A stretch of DNA of 11,985 nucleotides. Origin: an uncultured Clostridium sp. GTDB taxonomy: Bacteria > Bacillota_A > Clostridia > TANB77 > CAG-508. Every line of letters begins with the position of its first letter. Positions within the stretch are counted from its first letter, which is position 1. The position numbers were made by a program, and so were the translations under genes. The stretch lies in the NCBI GenBank assembly GCA_947382445.1, contig CANCZH010000048.1:1-11985 (forward strand). The letters are read 5' to 3'. The notes beneath the pieces were generated by a model. The model was not told where the DNA came from and did no database searches. It saw only the letters and a list, made by a program, of their open reading frames with translations. Below are positions 1 through 5,076 of this stretch, in pieces.

Positions 1-1
1 T

Positions 2-235
2 TACAACTCATTTAAAGTTCTTGTGAATAATGGATTAGAATCAATCTCCCTTCCATTAATAAGCTCAGGAATATTTGGATATGGTTTAGATAATCCGCCA
101 GGAGAATCATGCAAACAATGTTTAAATGCATATAATAATTTTGTTAAAGACTATCCTGAAGCAAATATAAATGTTAAATTATGTGCTTTTTCAGACAAAG
201 AATATTTAGAATGTTCAAAACAATTTAATATATAA
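2..235 (+). CDS. Macro domain protein, C-terminal fragment (5' end outside window)
   Basis: The reading frame is open from the left edge, so this is the 3' end of a longer gene rather than a small gene starting at the GTG at 23. The visible 78 codons carry the hallmark SISLPLISSGIFGY. In macro domains this segment is a core beta strand followed by the glycine-rich loop that grips the diphosphate of ADP-ribose. The downstream part, with a helix around SCKQCLNAYNNF and a last strand INVKLCAF, matches the C-terminal end of the fold. Family members bind ADP-ribose, and many bacterial ones remove ADP-ribose or O-acetyl-ADP-ribose adducts. The N-terminal half with the catalytic Asn/Gly region is missing, so activity cannot be judged. 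A terminator hairpin follows 24 bases after the stop. Its place beside conjugation genes suggests accessory cargo, but that is inference. Confidence 0.8.
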   Translation, partial: YNSFKVLVNNGLESISLPLISSGIFGYGLDNPPGESCKQCLNAYNNFVKDYPEANINVKLCAFSDKEYLECSKQFNI

Positions 236-243
236 GTTATAAT
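214..243 (+). promoter_or_regulatory. Possible sigma-A promoter ahead of the M23 peptidase gene
   Basis: A perfect TATAAT at 238-243 is preceded, after 18 bases, by TTCAAA (214-219, four of six matches to TTGACA). Transcription would start near 250, just upstream of the terminator hairpin at 260-285 and the M23 gene at 301. AT-rich DNA gives chance matches, so this is tentative. Confidence 0.35.
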
Positions 244-259
244 TAAACAATATTTTGTA

Positions 260-285
260 GCAGACTAGGACTAGTTTGCTTTTTT
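260..285 (+). terminator. Intrinsic terminator between macro gene and M23 gene
   Basis: The stem GCAGACTA (260-267) pairs with TAGTTTGC (272-279), including one G-T pair, around a four-base loop. It is followed directly by TTTTTT (280-285). This is the standard shape of a Rho-independent terminator. It contains a tandem GACTAG hexamer (263-274). The next ribosome binding site, GGAGG at 289-293, begins only four bases after the U-run, leaving no room for a promoter between terminator and gene. Confidence 0.75.
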
Positions 286-300
286 ATTGGAGGTAGATAA

Positions 301-1239
301 ATGAATAAAAATAAAAAAAGTAAAATAATAAAGTTAGTTATGGGAAGTAGTATAGGAATGGTAACTATGGCACTTGTAATAATTATTCCCTGTTTAATGA
401 TATTGGACTTTTTTGGAGCAAATATTACTGATGATTATGTTGAAAATAATATGGATTATGCAGATCAATATAAATCCACTCTAAATAAAGCTTTAAAAAA
501 TGGATACGGATATGTTCCATTAAACAGAATTTTATATTTTTATTTAGAAAATGATCAGTTATCATTTTATGATATTTATGTAGATAATATAGATAAAGAT
601 ACTAATAAAATGATGACAATTAGTGATGTGTGTGAATTATCAAAGTATAAAAATTATGATGGATGTAAAAGTTTAAATACAGAAAGTCAAATTGATGAAG
701 AACAAAATAAACCGTTTGTTTCTCCTATTGATTTTTCTAAAGCAACAGTTACATCTTTTTTTATGGAAGAAAGAATTGTATTTGAAGAATCTGATGTGCA
801 TACTGCTTGGGATTTAGCAACAGGTAATCAAACACCCGTTTATGCTACATGTGATGGAATAGTAACTGAGGTTAGTTTCACTCAAAAAGAAAATGTTACA
901 AACACATCAGCAGGGGGAGGTAATCAAATTAAAATTAAATGTGAAATAGATGATGAAGTAACTTATACAGTATGGTATGCACATTTGTATCCAAGTTCAG
1001 CTAAAGTAAAAGAAGGAGAACAAGTAAGAGCTGGAGATGAACTTGCAGGAGTTGGAACTACAGGTTATTCAACAGGTCCTCACTTACATTATCAAGTTAT
1101 GTATGATGGCAATAATGTAGATGGTATGAGCTTGATAGATTTTTCAGATAAAAATACAATACATAAACCAGATTTAAATAATGGTTATATCCATAATGAA
1201 TTTTATAATCCAAATAATGGCTATCCATTACAACCATAA
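301..1239 (+). CDS. Membrane-anchored M23 (LytM-like) peptidase, probable conjugation cell-wall hydrolase
   Basis: The 312-residue protein has a positively charged start, one hydrophobic segment at about residues 12-38, a linker region of about 100 residues, and a C-terminal M23 domain from about 140 to 280. The zinc and catalytic residues are all visible: H167 and D171 in HTAWD, H228 in YAHLY, and H261 and H263 in GPHLHYQV. M23 enzymes are zinc endopeptidases that cut peptidoglycan cross-bridges or stem peptides. With the membrane segment near the N-terminus the catalytic domain should lie outside the cell. Conjugative elements of Gram-positive bacteria usually encode such a hydrolase to open the wall for the transfer channel, and the relaxase operon downstream supports that role. 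The start is set by GGAGG at 289-293, seven bases before ATG. The tail after about residue 283 is rich in Asn and Tyr and has no recognised domain. The stop overlaps the first repeat of the adjacent non-coding region. Confidence 0.88.
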   Translation: MNKNKKSKIIKLVMGSSIGMVTMALVIIIPCLMILDFFGANITDDYVENNMDYADQYKSTLNKALKNGYGYVPLNRILYFYLENDQLSFYDIYVDNIDKDTNKMMTISDVCELSKYKNYDGCKSLNTESQIDEEQNKPFVSPIDFSKATVTSFFMEERIVFEESDVHTAWDLATGNQTPVYATCDGIVTEVSFTQKENVTNTSAGGGNQIKIKCEIDDEVTYTVWYAHLYPSSAKVKEGEQVRAGDELAGVGTTGYSTGPHLHYQVMYDGNNVDGMSLIDFSDKNTIHKPDLNNGYIHNEFYNPNNGYPLQP

Positions 1240-1308
1240 TCCCAACCATTAAAAAGACTTTAAAATATAAAGATAAAGTAATTAATCCCAACCATAACAA
1301 TGGTTTAA

Positions 1309-1324
1309 TTTTGCAAGTGCAAAA
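1309..1324. repeat. 16-base palindrome TTTTGCA-AG-TGCAAAA
   Basis: Two perfect seven-base arms (1309-1315 and 1318-1324) flank a two-base centre. This is too tight for a stable hairpin and looks more like a dimeric protein-binding site. The included AAGTGC recalls the AAGTGC of some known nick regions, but the following bases do not match those, so no nick site is claimed. Confidence 0.6.
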
Positions 1325-1329
1325 TAAGT

Positions 1330-1384
1330 TTTTCCCTACAACAAAACTCCATAGAATATGGATTTTATTAAGTTGTGGGGAAAA
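1330..1384. repeat. Two-tier hairpin: 13-base outer stem, 5-base inner stem
   Basis: TTTTCCCTACAAC (1330-1342) pairs with GTTGTGGGGAAAA (1372-1384) with 12 Watson-Crick pairs and one G-T pair. Inside the 29-base interval CCATA (1349-1353) pairs with TATGG (1357-1361). No U-run follows, so it is not a terminator. The layout is like the inverted repeats beside nick sites in oriT regions or single-strand replication origins. Confidence 0.75.
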
Positions 1385-1396
1385 TCTCTTATGCTC

Positions 1397-1428
1397 TTGA
1401 TATTTTTGTATTCAAAAATGTCTTAATA
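1397..1428 (+). promoter_or_regulatory. Weak promoter candidate for the conjugation operon
   Basis: TTGATA at 1397-1402 is followed by TTAATA at 1423-1428 after 20 bases, longer than ideal. The inverted-repeat arm at 1428-1440 lies where RNA polymerase would start, so a bound ribbon-helix-helix protein would repress. This is the only reasonable candidate I see upstream of 1479, and support is modest. Confidence 0.25.
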
Positions 1429-1478
1429 ATGGTTGGGATTAAACCATAACAATCCATGTAATAAAGGAGGAAGATAAG

Positions 1479-1661
1479 ATGCATGAGTTAAAGCTATACA
1501 TAAATTTAAGACTTAAAGATCGAATAAAGATGTTAGCTAAAGAAAGAGGATTGAGTATGAACAAAATGGCAACTCAATTATTAGAAATAGGAATTTATAA
1601 ATTATTAGAGGAGGAAAAAACTTATGGGCAAATTAAGTATAAACAAGCTGATAGCAAATGA
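1479..1661 (+). CDS. Small ribbon-helix-helix (Arc/CopG-like) DNA-binding protein
   Basis: This 60-residue protein has the pattern of a ribbon-helix-helix domain: a short strand LKLYINLRL, a first helix KDRIKMLAKERG, a turn at LSMN, and a second helix KMATQLLEIGIYKLL. Such proteins form dimers that insert the paired strands into the DNA major groove. They serve as autorepressors, antitoxins or relaxosome accessory proteins. ATG is preceded by AAGGAGG at 1464-1470. The gene is first in the operon and sits directly after the repeat-rich region, so binding those repeats is the natural inference. The tail overlaps the next gene by 38 bases in another frame. Since that gene has its own good ribosome binding site, both frames appear genuine. 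The last dozen residues are not part of the fold and may be tolerated read-through. Confidence 0.72.
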   Translation: MHELKLYINLRLKDRIKMLAKERGLSMNKMATQLLEIGIYKLLEEEKTYGQIKYKQADSK

Positions 1662-2046
1662 TATTATTAATTATGGTATGGATAGAACAACAAGTTTTAA
1701 TTATATTATTAGTCTAAATGATTTTTTAGATGACTATGATGATGCAACTCGTGATTATATCAAAAGTCATATTTCTGGAATCAAAGATGCAATTTATGAA
1801 AATGAAAATGTTGCTCAATTTGATTATGATGATGCTAGAGATGAATTTGATATAGTGTTCTACTATGATAATTTAATGACACCTTTAGAAAAGCAAATAT
1901 TAGATACAGCTAAGAATATCGGTTATGAATTTGAATTAGAAGAATTAAGAGAAATATCTTACGATATTGAAAACTCTGATGAGTATGATAATTTAATTAC
2001 TAATGCAATTAAAAAGAATACCCTAAATATGGGTAGAGAAATATAG
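1624..2046 (+). CDS. Strongly acidic protein of unknown function
   Basis: I do not recognise this 140-residue protein. It has about 31 Asp/Glu against about 13 Lys/Arg, with Asp- and Tyr-rich stretches such as DYDDATRDY and FDYDDARDEFD. It appears mostly helical, with no membrane segment, signal peptide or metal motif. The start is firm: AGAGGAGG at 1607-1614 lies nine bases before ATG even though this is still inside the preceding gene. AGGAGG for the next gene begins within its stop region. Its place between two ribbon-helix-helix genes and upstream of the relaxase suggests a relaxosome accessory or regulator. A DNA-mimic or anti-restriction role is conceivable from the charge alone, but no ArdA-like motif was seen. 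Confidence 0.7.
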   Translation: MGKLSINKLIANDIINYGMDRTTSFNYIISLNDFLDDYDDATRDYIKSHISGIKDAIYENENVAQFDYDDARDEFDIVFYYDNLMTPLEKQILDTAKNIGYEFELEELREISYDIENSDEYDNLITNAIKKNTLNMGREI

Positions 2047-2055
2047 GAGGTTCTT

Positions 2056-2370
2056 ATGGTTAGTCCTCATATATCTTTAACTGATGAAATAGATCAAAAA
2101 GTAAGAAAATATTGTAAAAATAATAATTTAAATTATTCTCAAGGAATTAGAAAATTAATAGAAACGGGTCTTGATACAAAAGATACTAATAAAAAGTTAG
2201 ATTTAAATAATTCACTTTTAGAAAATATCTTTTCCAAACAAATTTATATAAGAGATTTTTTAGAACAATTTTATTCTGATATGGAGATTGAAAAATTATC
2301 TAATCCCAAAAATAATAAAGCTCTGCAAAAATATAAGTTAGAAAAATATAAGGATAAATTTAATGACTAG
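2056..2370 (+). CDS. Ribbon-helix-helix relaxosome accessory protein (MobC-like position)
   Basis: The 104-residue protein opens with a ribbon-helix-helix pattern: strand SPHISLTDE, helix IDQKVRKYCKNNN, turn LNYSQ, helix GIRKLIETGL (residues about 3-40). A helical, highly charged C-terminal part follows (about 45-104) and may mediate oligomerisation or relaxase contact. Its stop overlaps the relaxase start by eight bases, so the two are very probably translated together. Small ribbon-helix-helix proteins directly upstream of a relaxase commonly bind oriT and help the relaxase reach its nick site. The start ATG has AGGAGG at 2045-2050, five bases upstream. A plain repressor role is the alternative. 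The first gene of the operon encodes a second, shorter protein of the same fold. Confidence 0.72.
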   Translation: MVSPHISLTDEIDQKVRKYCKNNNLNYSQGIRKLIETGLDTKDTNKKLDLNNSLLENIFSKQIYIRDFLEQFYSDMEIEKLSNPKNNKALQKYKLEKYKDKFND

Positions 2371-3637
2371 TCCTAAAATTGTAATAATGAATAAATATAC
2401 ACCTAGTTATAAGAATCTTAATTTTATATATGATTCAAAACAAAAAGTGTATAATTCTACTATGAATATGTTTGATTATTATTCTGATAATAAAAAGAAA
2501 GCATTTTTCATGTTAGATTACTTTAGTGGAAAAATTGGAAAAGATAAAGAAATGAACATCATATTTGAAAATGGTGATTATGCTACTAAAAGTGAAATAG
2601 AAAAAAGAAAAGTAGATTACACAAAATATATAGAAAATTCAAATATTTATAAATTAGTTATATCTTTTCCAGAAAACTATCTAGAAGAAAATGTAGATAT
2701 TAAAGAATTAGAAAAAGTTATGGCAAAAGATATTGTTCCACAGTTTTTAAAAAAATGTGGTTTTCAGGATATGAAAAAGATGAGCTACCAATTTTCACTT
2801 CATACTAACACTGATAATTTACATTTTCACTTATCTTTTGCAGAAAAATGTCCTAATTATTTATCTTATGGAAAAATACAATATAGACATAATGGTGAGT
2901 TAACTCAAGAAGAATTAAACTTCTTTAAGAATGAAATATTACATTATATTGAAAAAGAAAAGATATTTACACCATTATTAAAAGAAACTAATCAGGAATT
3001 AGAATCATTAAAAAAATATTTTAATCCAAAAGATAAAAATTTTTTATTGAGAAATAAAGATGACATTATAATGGAAGAAAAGATTCTAAAACTAGGAGAA
3101 CTTATTAATGAAAAGAGAGAAAATTCTAATCAGAGAATCAAATTTAATTCTATTAAGGATAAAGAAATAGTTAAACTTACTAAAGAAATTAAAAAAGAGA
3201 TTTTTTCAAAAGAAAATAATAATTTTAAAGATGAATATAATGAATTTAAAAATACTTTAAAAGCAATCAATGAATACTTTACTAATATTGCTGAAGAAAA
3301 TCATGGTAAAGTGGATGATACATTGATTAAAAATAAAAACAAATATTTTGATAACTATGTTTTAAATGCAATAGTTAATCATGCTAATTATTCTTATAAA
3401 AAAAACAAAATATCTGAAAATGATATTATTGGAGAAATTATTTATAAAGAGTATAAGAAAAATAAGAAACGAACTAGATATGATATTTTATCTAGTTTTT
3501 TATCATCAAAAAATAAATCAAATCAATTTAAAAATAAATATCAAGTCAGACAAGCAGTAAAAAATATTAATTATGAGCTTGAAGAGGCAGAAAAAGAATT
3601 TGAGAAATTATTTAAAGCTGATAAGGAATATGAATAG
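2363..3637 (+). CDS. Relaxase, MOBP superfamily (MobL/MobP2-like)
   Basis: This 424-residue protein is the likely DNA-nicking enzyme of transfer. The opening TSPKIVIMNKYTP resembles MobP2/MobL relaxases. The metal-binding motif III is clear as HTNTDNLHFHLSF, with H147, H154 and H156 as the histidine triad and the NTDN spacer seen in that group. The domain spans about residues 1-200. The catalytic tyrosine cannot be assigned safely among several in the first 60 residues (Y12, Y16, Y23, Y30, Y39, Y40, Y53). Residues 210-420 are Lys/Glu-rich and helical, probably for protein or DNA contacts. Relaxases cut one strand at oriT, stay bound to its 5' end and are carried to the recipient. ATG overlaps the previous gene, with only a weak AAGGA upstream, pointing to translational coupling. 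It is shorter than many multi-domain relaxases and has no primase or helicase domain. Confidence 0.82.
   Translation: MTSPKIVIMNKYTPSYKNLNFIYDSKQKVYNSTMNMFDYYSDNKKKAFFMLDYFSGKIGKDKEMNIIFENGDYATKSEIEKRKVDYTKYIENSNIYKLVISFPENYLEENVDIKELEKVMAKDIVPQFLKKCGFQDMKKMSYQFSLHTNTDNLHFHLSFAEKCPNYLSYGKIQYRHNGELTQEELNFFKNEILHYIEKEKIFTPLLKETNQELESLKKYFNPKDKNFLLRNKDDIIMEEKILKLGELINEKRENSNQRIKFNSIKDKEIVKLTKEIKKEIFSKENNNFKDEYNEFKNTLKAINEYFTNIAEENHGKVDDTLIKNKNKYFDNYVLNAIVNHANYSYKKNKISENDIIGEIIYKEYKKNKKRTRYDILSSFLSSKNKSNQFKNKYQVRQAVKNINYELEEAEKEFEKLFKADKEYE
3472..3501 (+). terminator. Terminator-like hairpin inside the relaxase gene
   Basis: AACTAGATA (3472-3480) pairs perfectly with TATCTAGTT (3489-3497) around an eight-base loop, and the last stem bases run into TTTTTT (3496-3501). 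The shape is that of an intrinsic terminator, but it lies inside the relaxase coding region, about 140 bases before its stop. Translating ribosomes would normally prevent it from acting. It may be chance in AT-rich DNA. Confidence 0.4.
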
Positions 3638-3648
3638 GAGGTGATCTT

Positions 3649-4014
3649 ATGGCTTTGTATAATGTGGAAGTAAGAGAAACTTTAAGTAGAGTTGTTGAAC
3701 AAGAAGCAGATTCATTTGATGATGCTAAGGAAATGGTGGCAACTAGATATTTAGATTCAGAAATAGTATTAGATTGGGAAGATTTAGAAAGTGTTGAATA
3801 TGATGAATATCCATCACCTAAAATTCAAGAAGGATTCAATGTTAATATAGAATTTAATATTAATACAAAGGAATTATCCTTTAGTGATGAATATGAACTT
3901 ATAGCAACCTATGATTGTAAAACTTTAGAAGATTTGAATAATGCTTTAAAATCTTATTTTAAAGATGCATTAGAATTAGAATCAGGTGAAATAGAAAAGA
4001 ATGTGCAATTATGA
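3649..4014 (+). CDS. DpnD/PcfM-like acidic protein
   Basis: The first 55 or so residues of this 121-residue protein match the small DpnD/PcfM family as I recall it: an opening YNVEVRETLSR, then VVEQEADSFDDAKEMV, and EIVLDWEDLESVEYDEY. The family is named after proteins of the DpnII locus and of the enterococcal conjugative plasmid pCF10, and its molecular role is not established. The remaining residues form an extension with a helix LEDLNNALKSYF and no recognised domain. The protein is very acidic, with about 31 Asp/Glu and 10 Lys/Arg. The ribosome binding site AGGAGGTGAT (3636-3645) is nearly ideal and overlaps the relaxase stop, so high expression is likely. The stop overlaps the next start as ATGA. 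An accessory role in transfer fits the context. Confidence 0.68.
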   Translation: MALYNVEVRETLSRVVEQEADSFDDAKEMVATRYLDSEIVLDWEDLESVEYDEYPSPKIQEGFNVNIEFNINTKELSFSDEYELIATYDCKTLEDLNNALKSYFKDALELESGEIEKNVQL

Positions 4015-4604
4015 GTAACATATATGTTAATTGTGGTGGTAGCTTGATGAAGTTCAACAACAAGAAGGATACTATGGATTTTTTTGAAGATTGTATTTAT
4101 AGTTCTGAAGGTTCTGAAAGAAATAGGTATACTACCATTTATTTTGAAGTCAAAGAACATTTTAATGATAATCAAATATGTTTTACTGATGGAACAGATC
4201 ATGTTTATGATTCAAATATAAATCCAGAAGATGTCAGTCATGATGAAGAAAAGCAACTAAGGAAGTATTTTGATATAGATAAAGTGGACTTATTAAGATT
4301 TAAGGCAGATAACCATTTGGCAAAAAGAAATAATAAAATATATCAAAGCACCCTTAATAGGTATGAAGATATAGATGACCTATATAATGATTATATTTCT
4401 AAAAGTAATGAAGTTTCATTTTATTATTTTGATGAACATAACCAAATCATTTGTATCGATGCTACAGCTTGTCCACCAGATAATTATTGGGTAGAAGAGT
4501 TTCCTTTAGAAGATTATGAATATGCAGATAGCTGGTTAGGACAAAAGTTAGAATATGATGATTATTTAGAACATAAGAAAAACGATTATATGGAACTAGA
4601 TTAG
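4011..4604 (+). CDS. Acidic protein of unknown function, mobile-element type
   Basis: The 197-residue protein has no function I can name. Its first 75 or so residues (key pieces MKFNNKKDTMDFFEDC, SEGSERNRYTTIYF and CFTDG) resemble small proteins I recall from Gram-positive integrative elements, so this may be a conserved accessory domain. The C-terminal part contains YNDYISKSNEVSFYYF and a Cys-Pro-Pro segment in ATACPPDNYW. About 44 residues are acidic against 20 basic. No membrane segment is seen. The ATG overlaps the stop of the previous gene by four bases and has no clear ribosome binding site, so translation is probably coupled. An internal ATG at residue 13 is an alternative start. The stop codon lies within a small hairpin at 4593-4607. 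Confidence 0.62.
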   Translation: MSNIYVNCGGSLMKFNNKKDTMDFFEDCIYSSEGSERNRYTTIYFEVKEHFNDNQICFTDGTDHVYDSNINPEDVSHDEEKQLRKYFDIDKVDLLRFKADNHLAKRNNKIYQSTLNRYEDIDDLYNDYISKSNEVSFYYFDEHNQIICIDATACPPDNYWVEEFPLEDYEYADSWLGQKLEYDDYLEHKKNDYMELD

Positions 4605-4616
4605 TTCTTTTATTTT
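4593..4616 (+). terminator. Weak hairpin with U-rich tail, possible partial terminator
   Basis: GAACTA (4593-4598) pairs with TAGTTC (4602-4607) around a three-base loop, and the bases after it are T-rich (TTTTATTTT). The stem is short and the tail is interrupted, so any termination should be partial. It overlaps the stop codon of the upstream gene and lies directly before GGGAGG of the next gene, so it could also affect the level of the downstream genes. Confidence 0.35.
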
Positions 4617-4622
4617 GGGAGG
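4617..4622 (+). promoter_or_regulatory. Ribosome binding site fixing the start at 4630
   Basis: GGGAGG lies seven bases before ATG at 4630. An in-frame TTG at 4615 would overlap this site and is therefore not the start. Confidence 0.75.
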
Positions 4623-4629
4623 AAAGTAT

Positions 4630-5076
4630 ATGTATAAGGATATATTAGAAGAATTAAAAAATAATTTAAGTTTTACATATGGAGAACAAATAACTGATTA
4701 TGATTCTGGGTACATAGGTGATATTTTTACAGAGATTGCTGATAGTAATGTAGATATGTATACATCAGACTTGTTTGAATGGGGGAAGAGTAATTTATGG
4801 TATATTGATGAAGCAACAAAAGAACTTGGCAATCCTAATGACATAATAAAACAGATTCAACAAGGTCAGTTTTATGCATATGAGCAAGAGCTATATGAAA
4901 ACAAAGAAGATATTATGAAATATTTTGCTTACACCTATTTAAATGACAATGAAATTAAATTATCAGATGGTGAAATAGAAGAACTAGATGATTATCTTGA
5001 AACTTTAGATTCCAATGATAAGTTAGAAAATATAGTTGACTATTGCAAAGATTTAAGAGGATATGAGATAGCATGA
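4630..5076 (+). CDS. Strongly acidic protein of unknown function
   Basis: The protein has 148 residues from the ATG served by GGGAGG. It is the most acidic of the operon for its size, with about 36 Asp/Glu and 11 Lys/Arg. It looks largely helical. The segment DIFTEIADSNVDMYTSDLFEWGKSNLWYIDEA resembles unnamed small proteins I remember from integrative elements, but no biochemical role is attached to them. No membrane, zinc or nucleotide motif is present. Its stop overlaps the coupling protein start as ATGA, so the two are likely translated together. A relaxosome, regulatory or anti-restriction role is possible. The sequence does not decide between them. Confidence 0.65.
   Translation: MYKDILEELKNNLSFTYGEQITDYDSGYIGDIFTEIADSNVDMYTSDLFEWGKSNLWYIDEATKELGNPNDIIKQIQQGQFYAYEQELYENKEDIMKYFAYTYLNDNEIKLSDGEIEELDDYLETLDSNDKLENIVDYCKDLRGYEIA

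Larger units (their letters stand above)
1238..1440. repeat. Long-range 13-base inverted repeat with an extra internal copy
   Basis: AATCCCAACCATT at 1238-1250 is the exact reverse complement of AATGGTTGGGATT at 1428-1440. Twelve bases of the same motif recur in direct orientation at 1284-1295. The short core AACCAT/ATGGTT occurs further at 1232-1237, 1300-1305 and 1443-1448. The arms bracket the hairpin and palindrome of the candidate oriT. Such spaced copies suit multiple binding by a ribbon-helix-helix protein. Confidence 0.85.
1238..1453 (+). other. Repeat-rich non-coding region, candidate origin of transfer (oriT)
   Basis: This stretch lies between the M23 gene and the operon that encodes two ribbon-helix-helix proteins and the relaxase. 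It holds a widely spaced 13-base inverted repeat, a further partial copy, a 12-base direct repeat, a 16-base palindrome and a long two-tier hairpin, each listed separately. Origins of transfer in Gram-positive mobile elements typically lie beside the accessory and relaxase genes and contain such inverted repeats next to the nick site. No nick sequence can be assigned confidently. An operator array for the ribbon-helix-helix proteins is the main alternative, and both functions could share the DNA. Confidence 0.55.
1290..1453. repeat. 12-base direct repeat AACCATAACAAT, two copies
   Basis: AACCATAACAAT is found at 1290-1301 and again at 1442-1453. The first copy also runs into ATGGTT, making a small hairpin AACCAT-AACA-ATGGTT (1290-1305). 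The second copy ends 10 bases before the ribosome binding site of the first operon gene, a fitting place for an operator. Confidence 0.75.

Noticed and set aside
1097..1300. 67-codon open frame on the minus strand
   Set aside because: It lies across the 3' end of the M23 gene and the repeat region, has low-complexity Tyr/Leu/His composition and has no domain pattern; it is a shadow.
1330..1384. The long hairpin as a transcription terminator of the M23 gene
   Set aside because: No U-run follows either arm on the + strand, and the stem is interrupted by a structured 29-base interval.
1238..1453. CRISPR array or iteron replication origin
   Set aside because: The repeats are short, mixed in orientation and unevenly spaced, with no Cas or replication initiator gene in the window.
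3954..4202. 82-codon minus-strand open frame
   Set aside because: It overlaps two well-supported genes of the operon, has no ribosome binding site or recognisable motif and runs against the operon.
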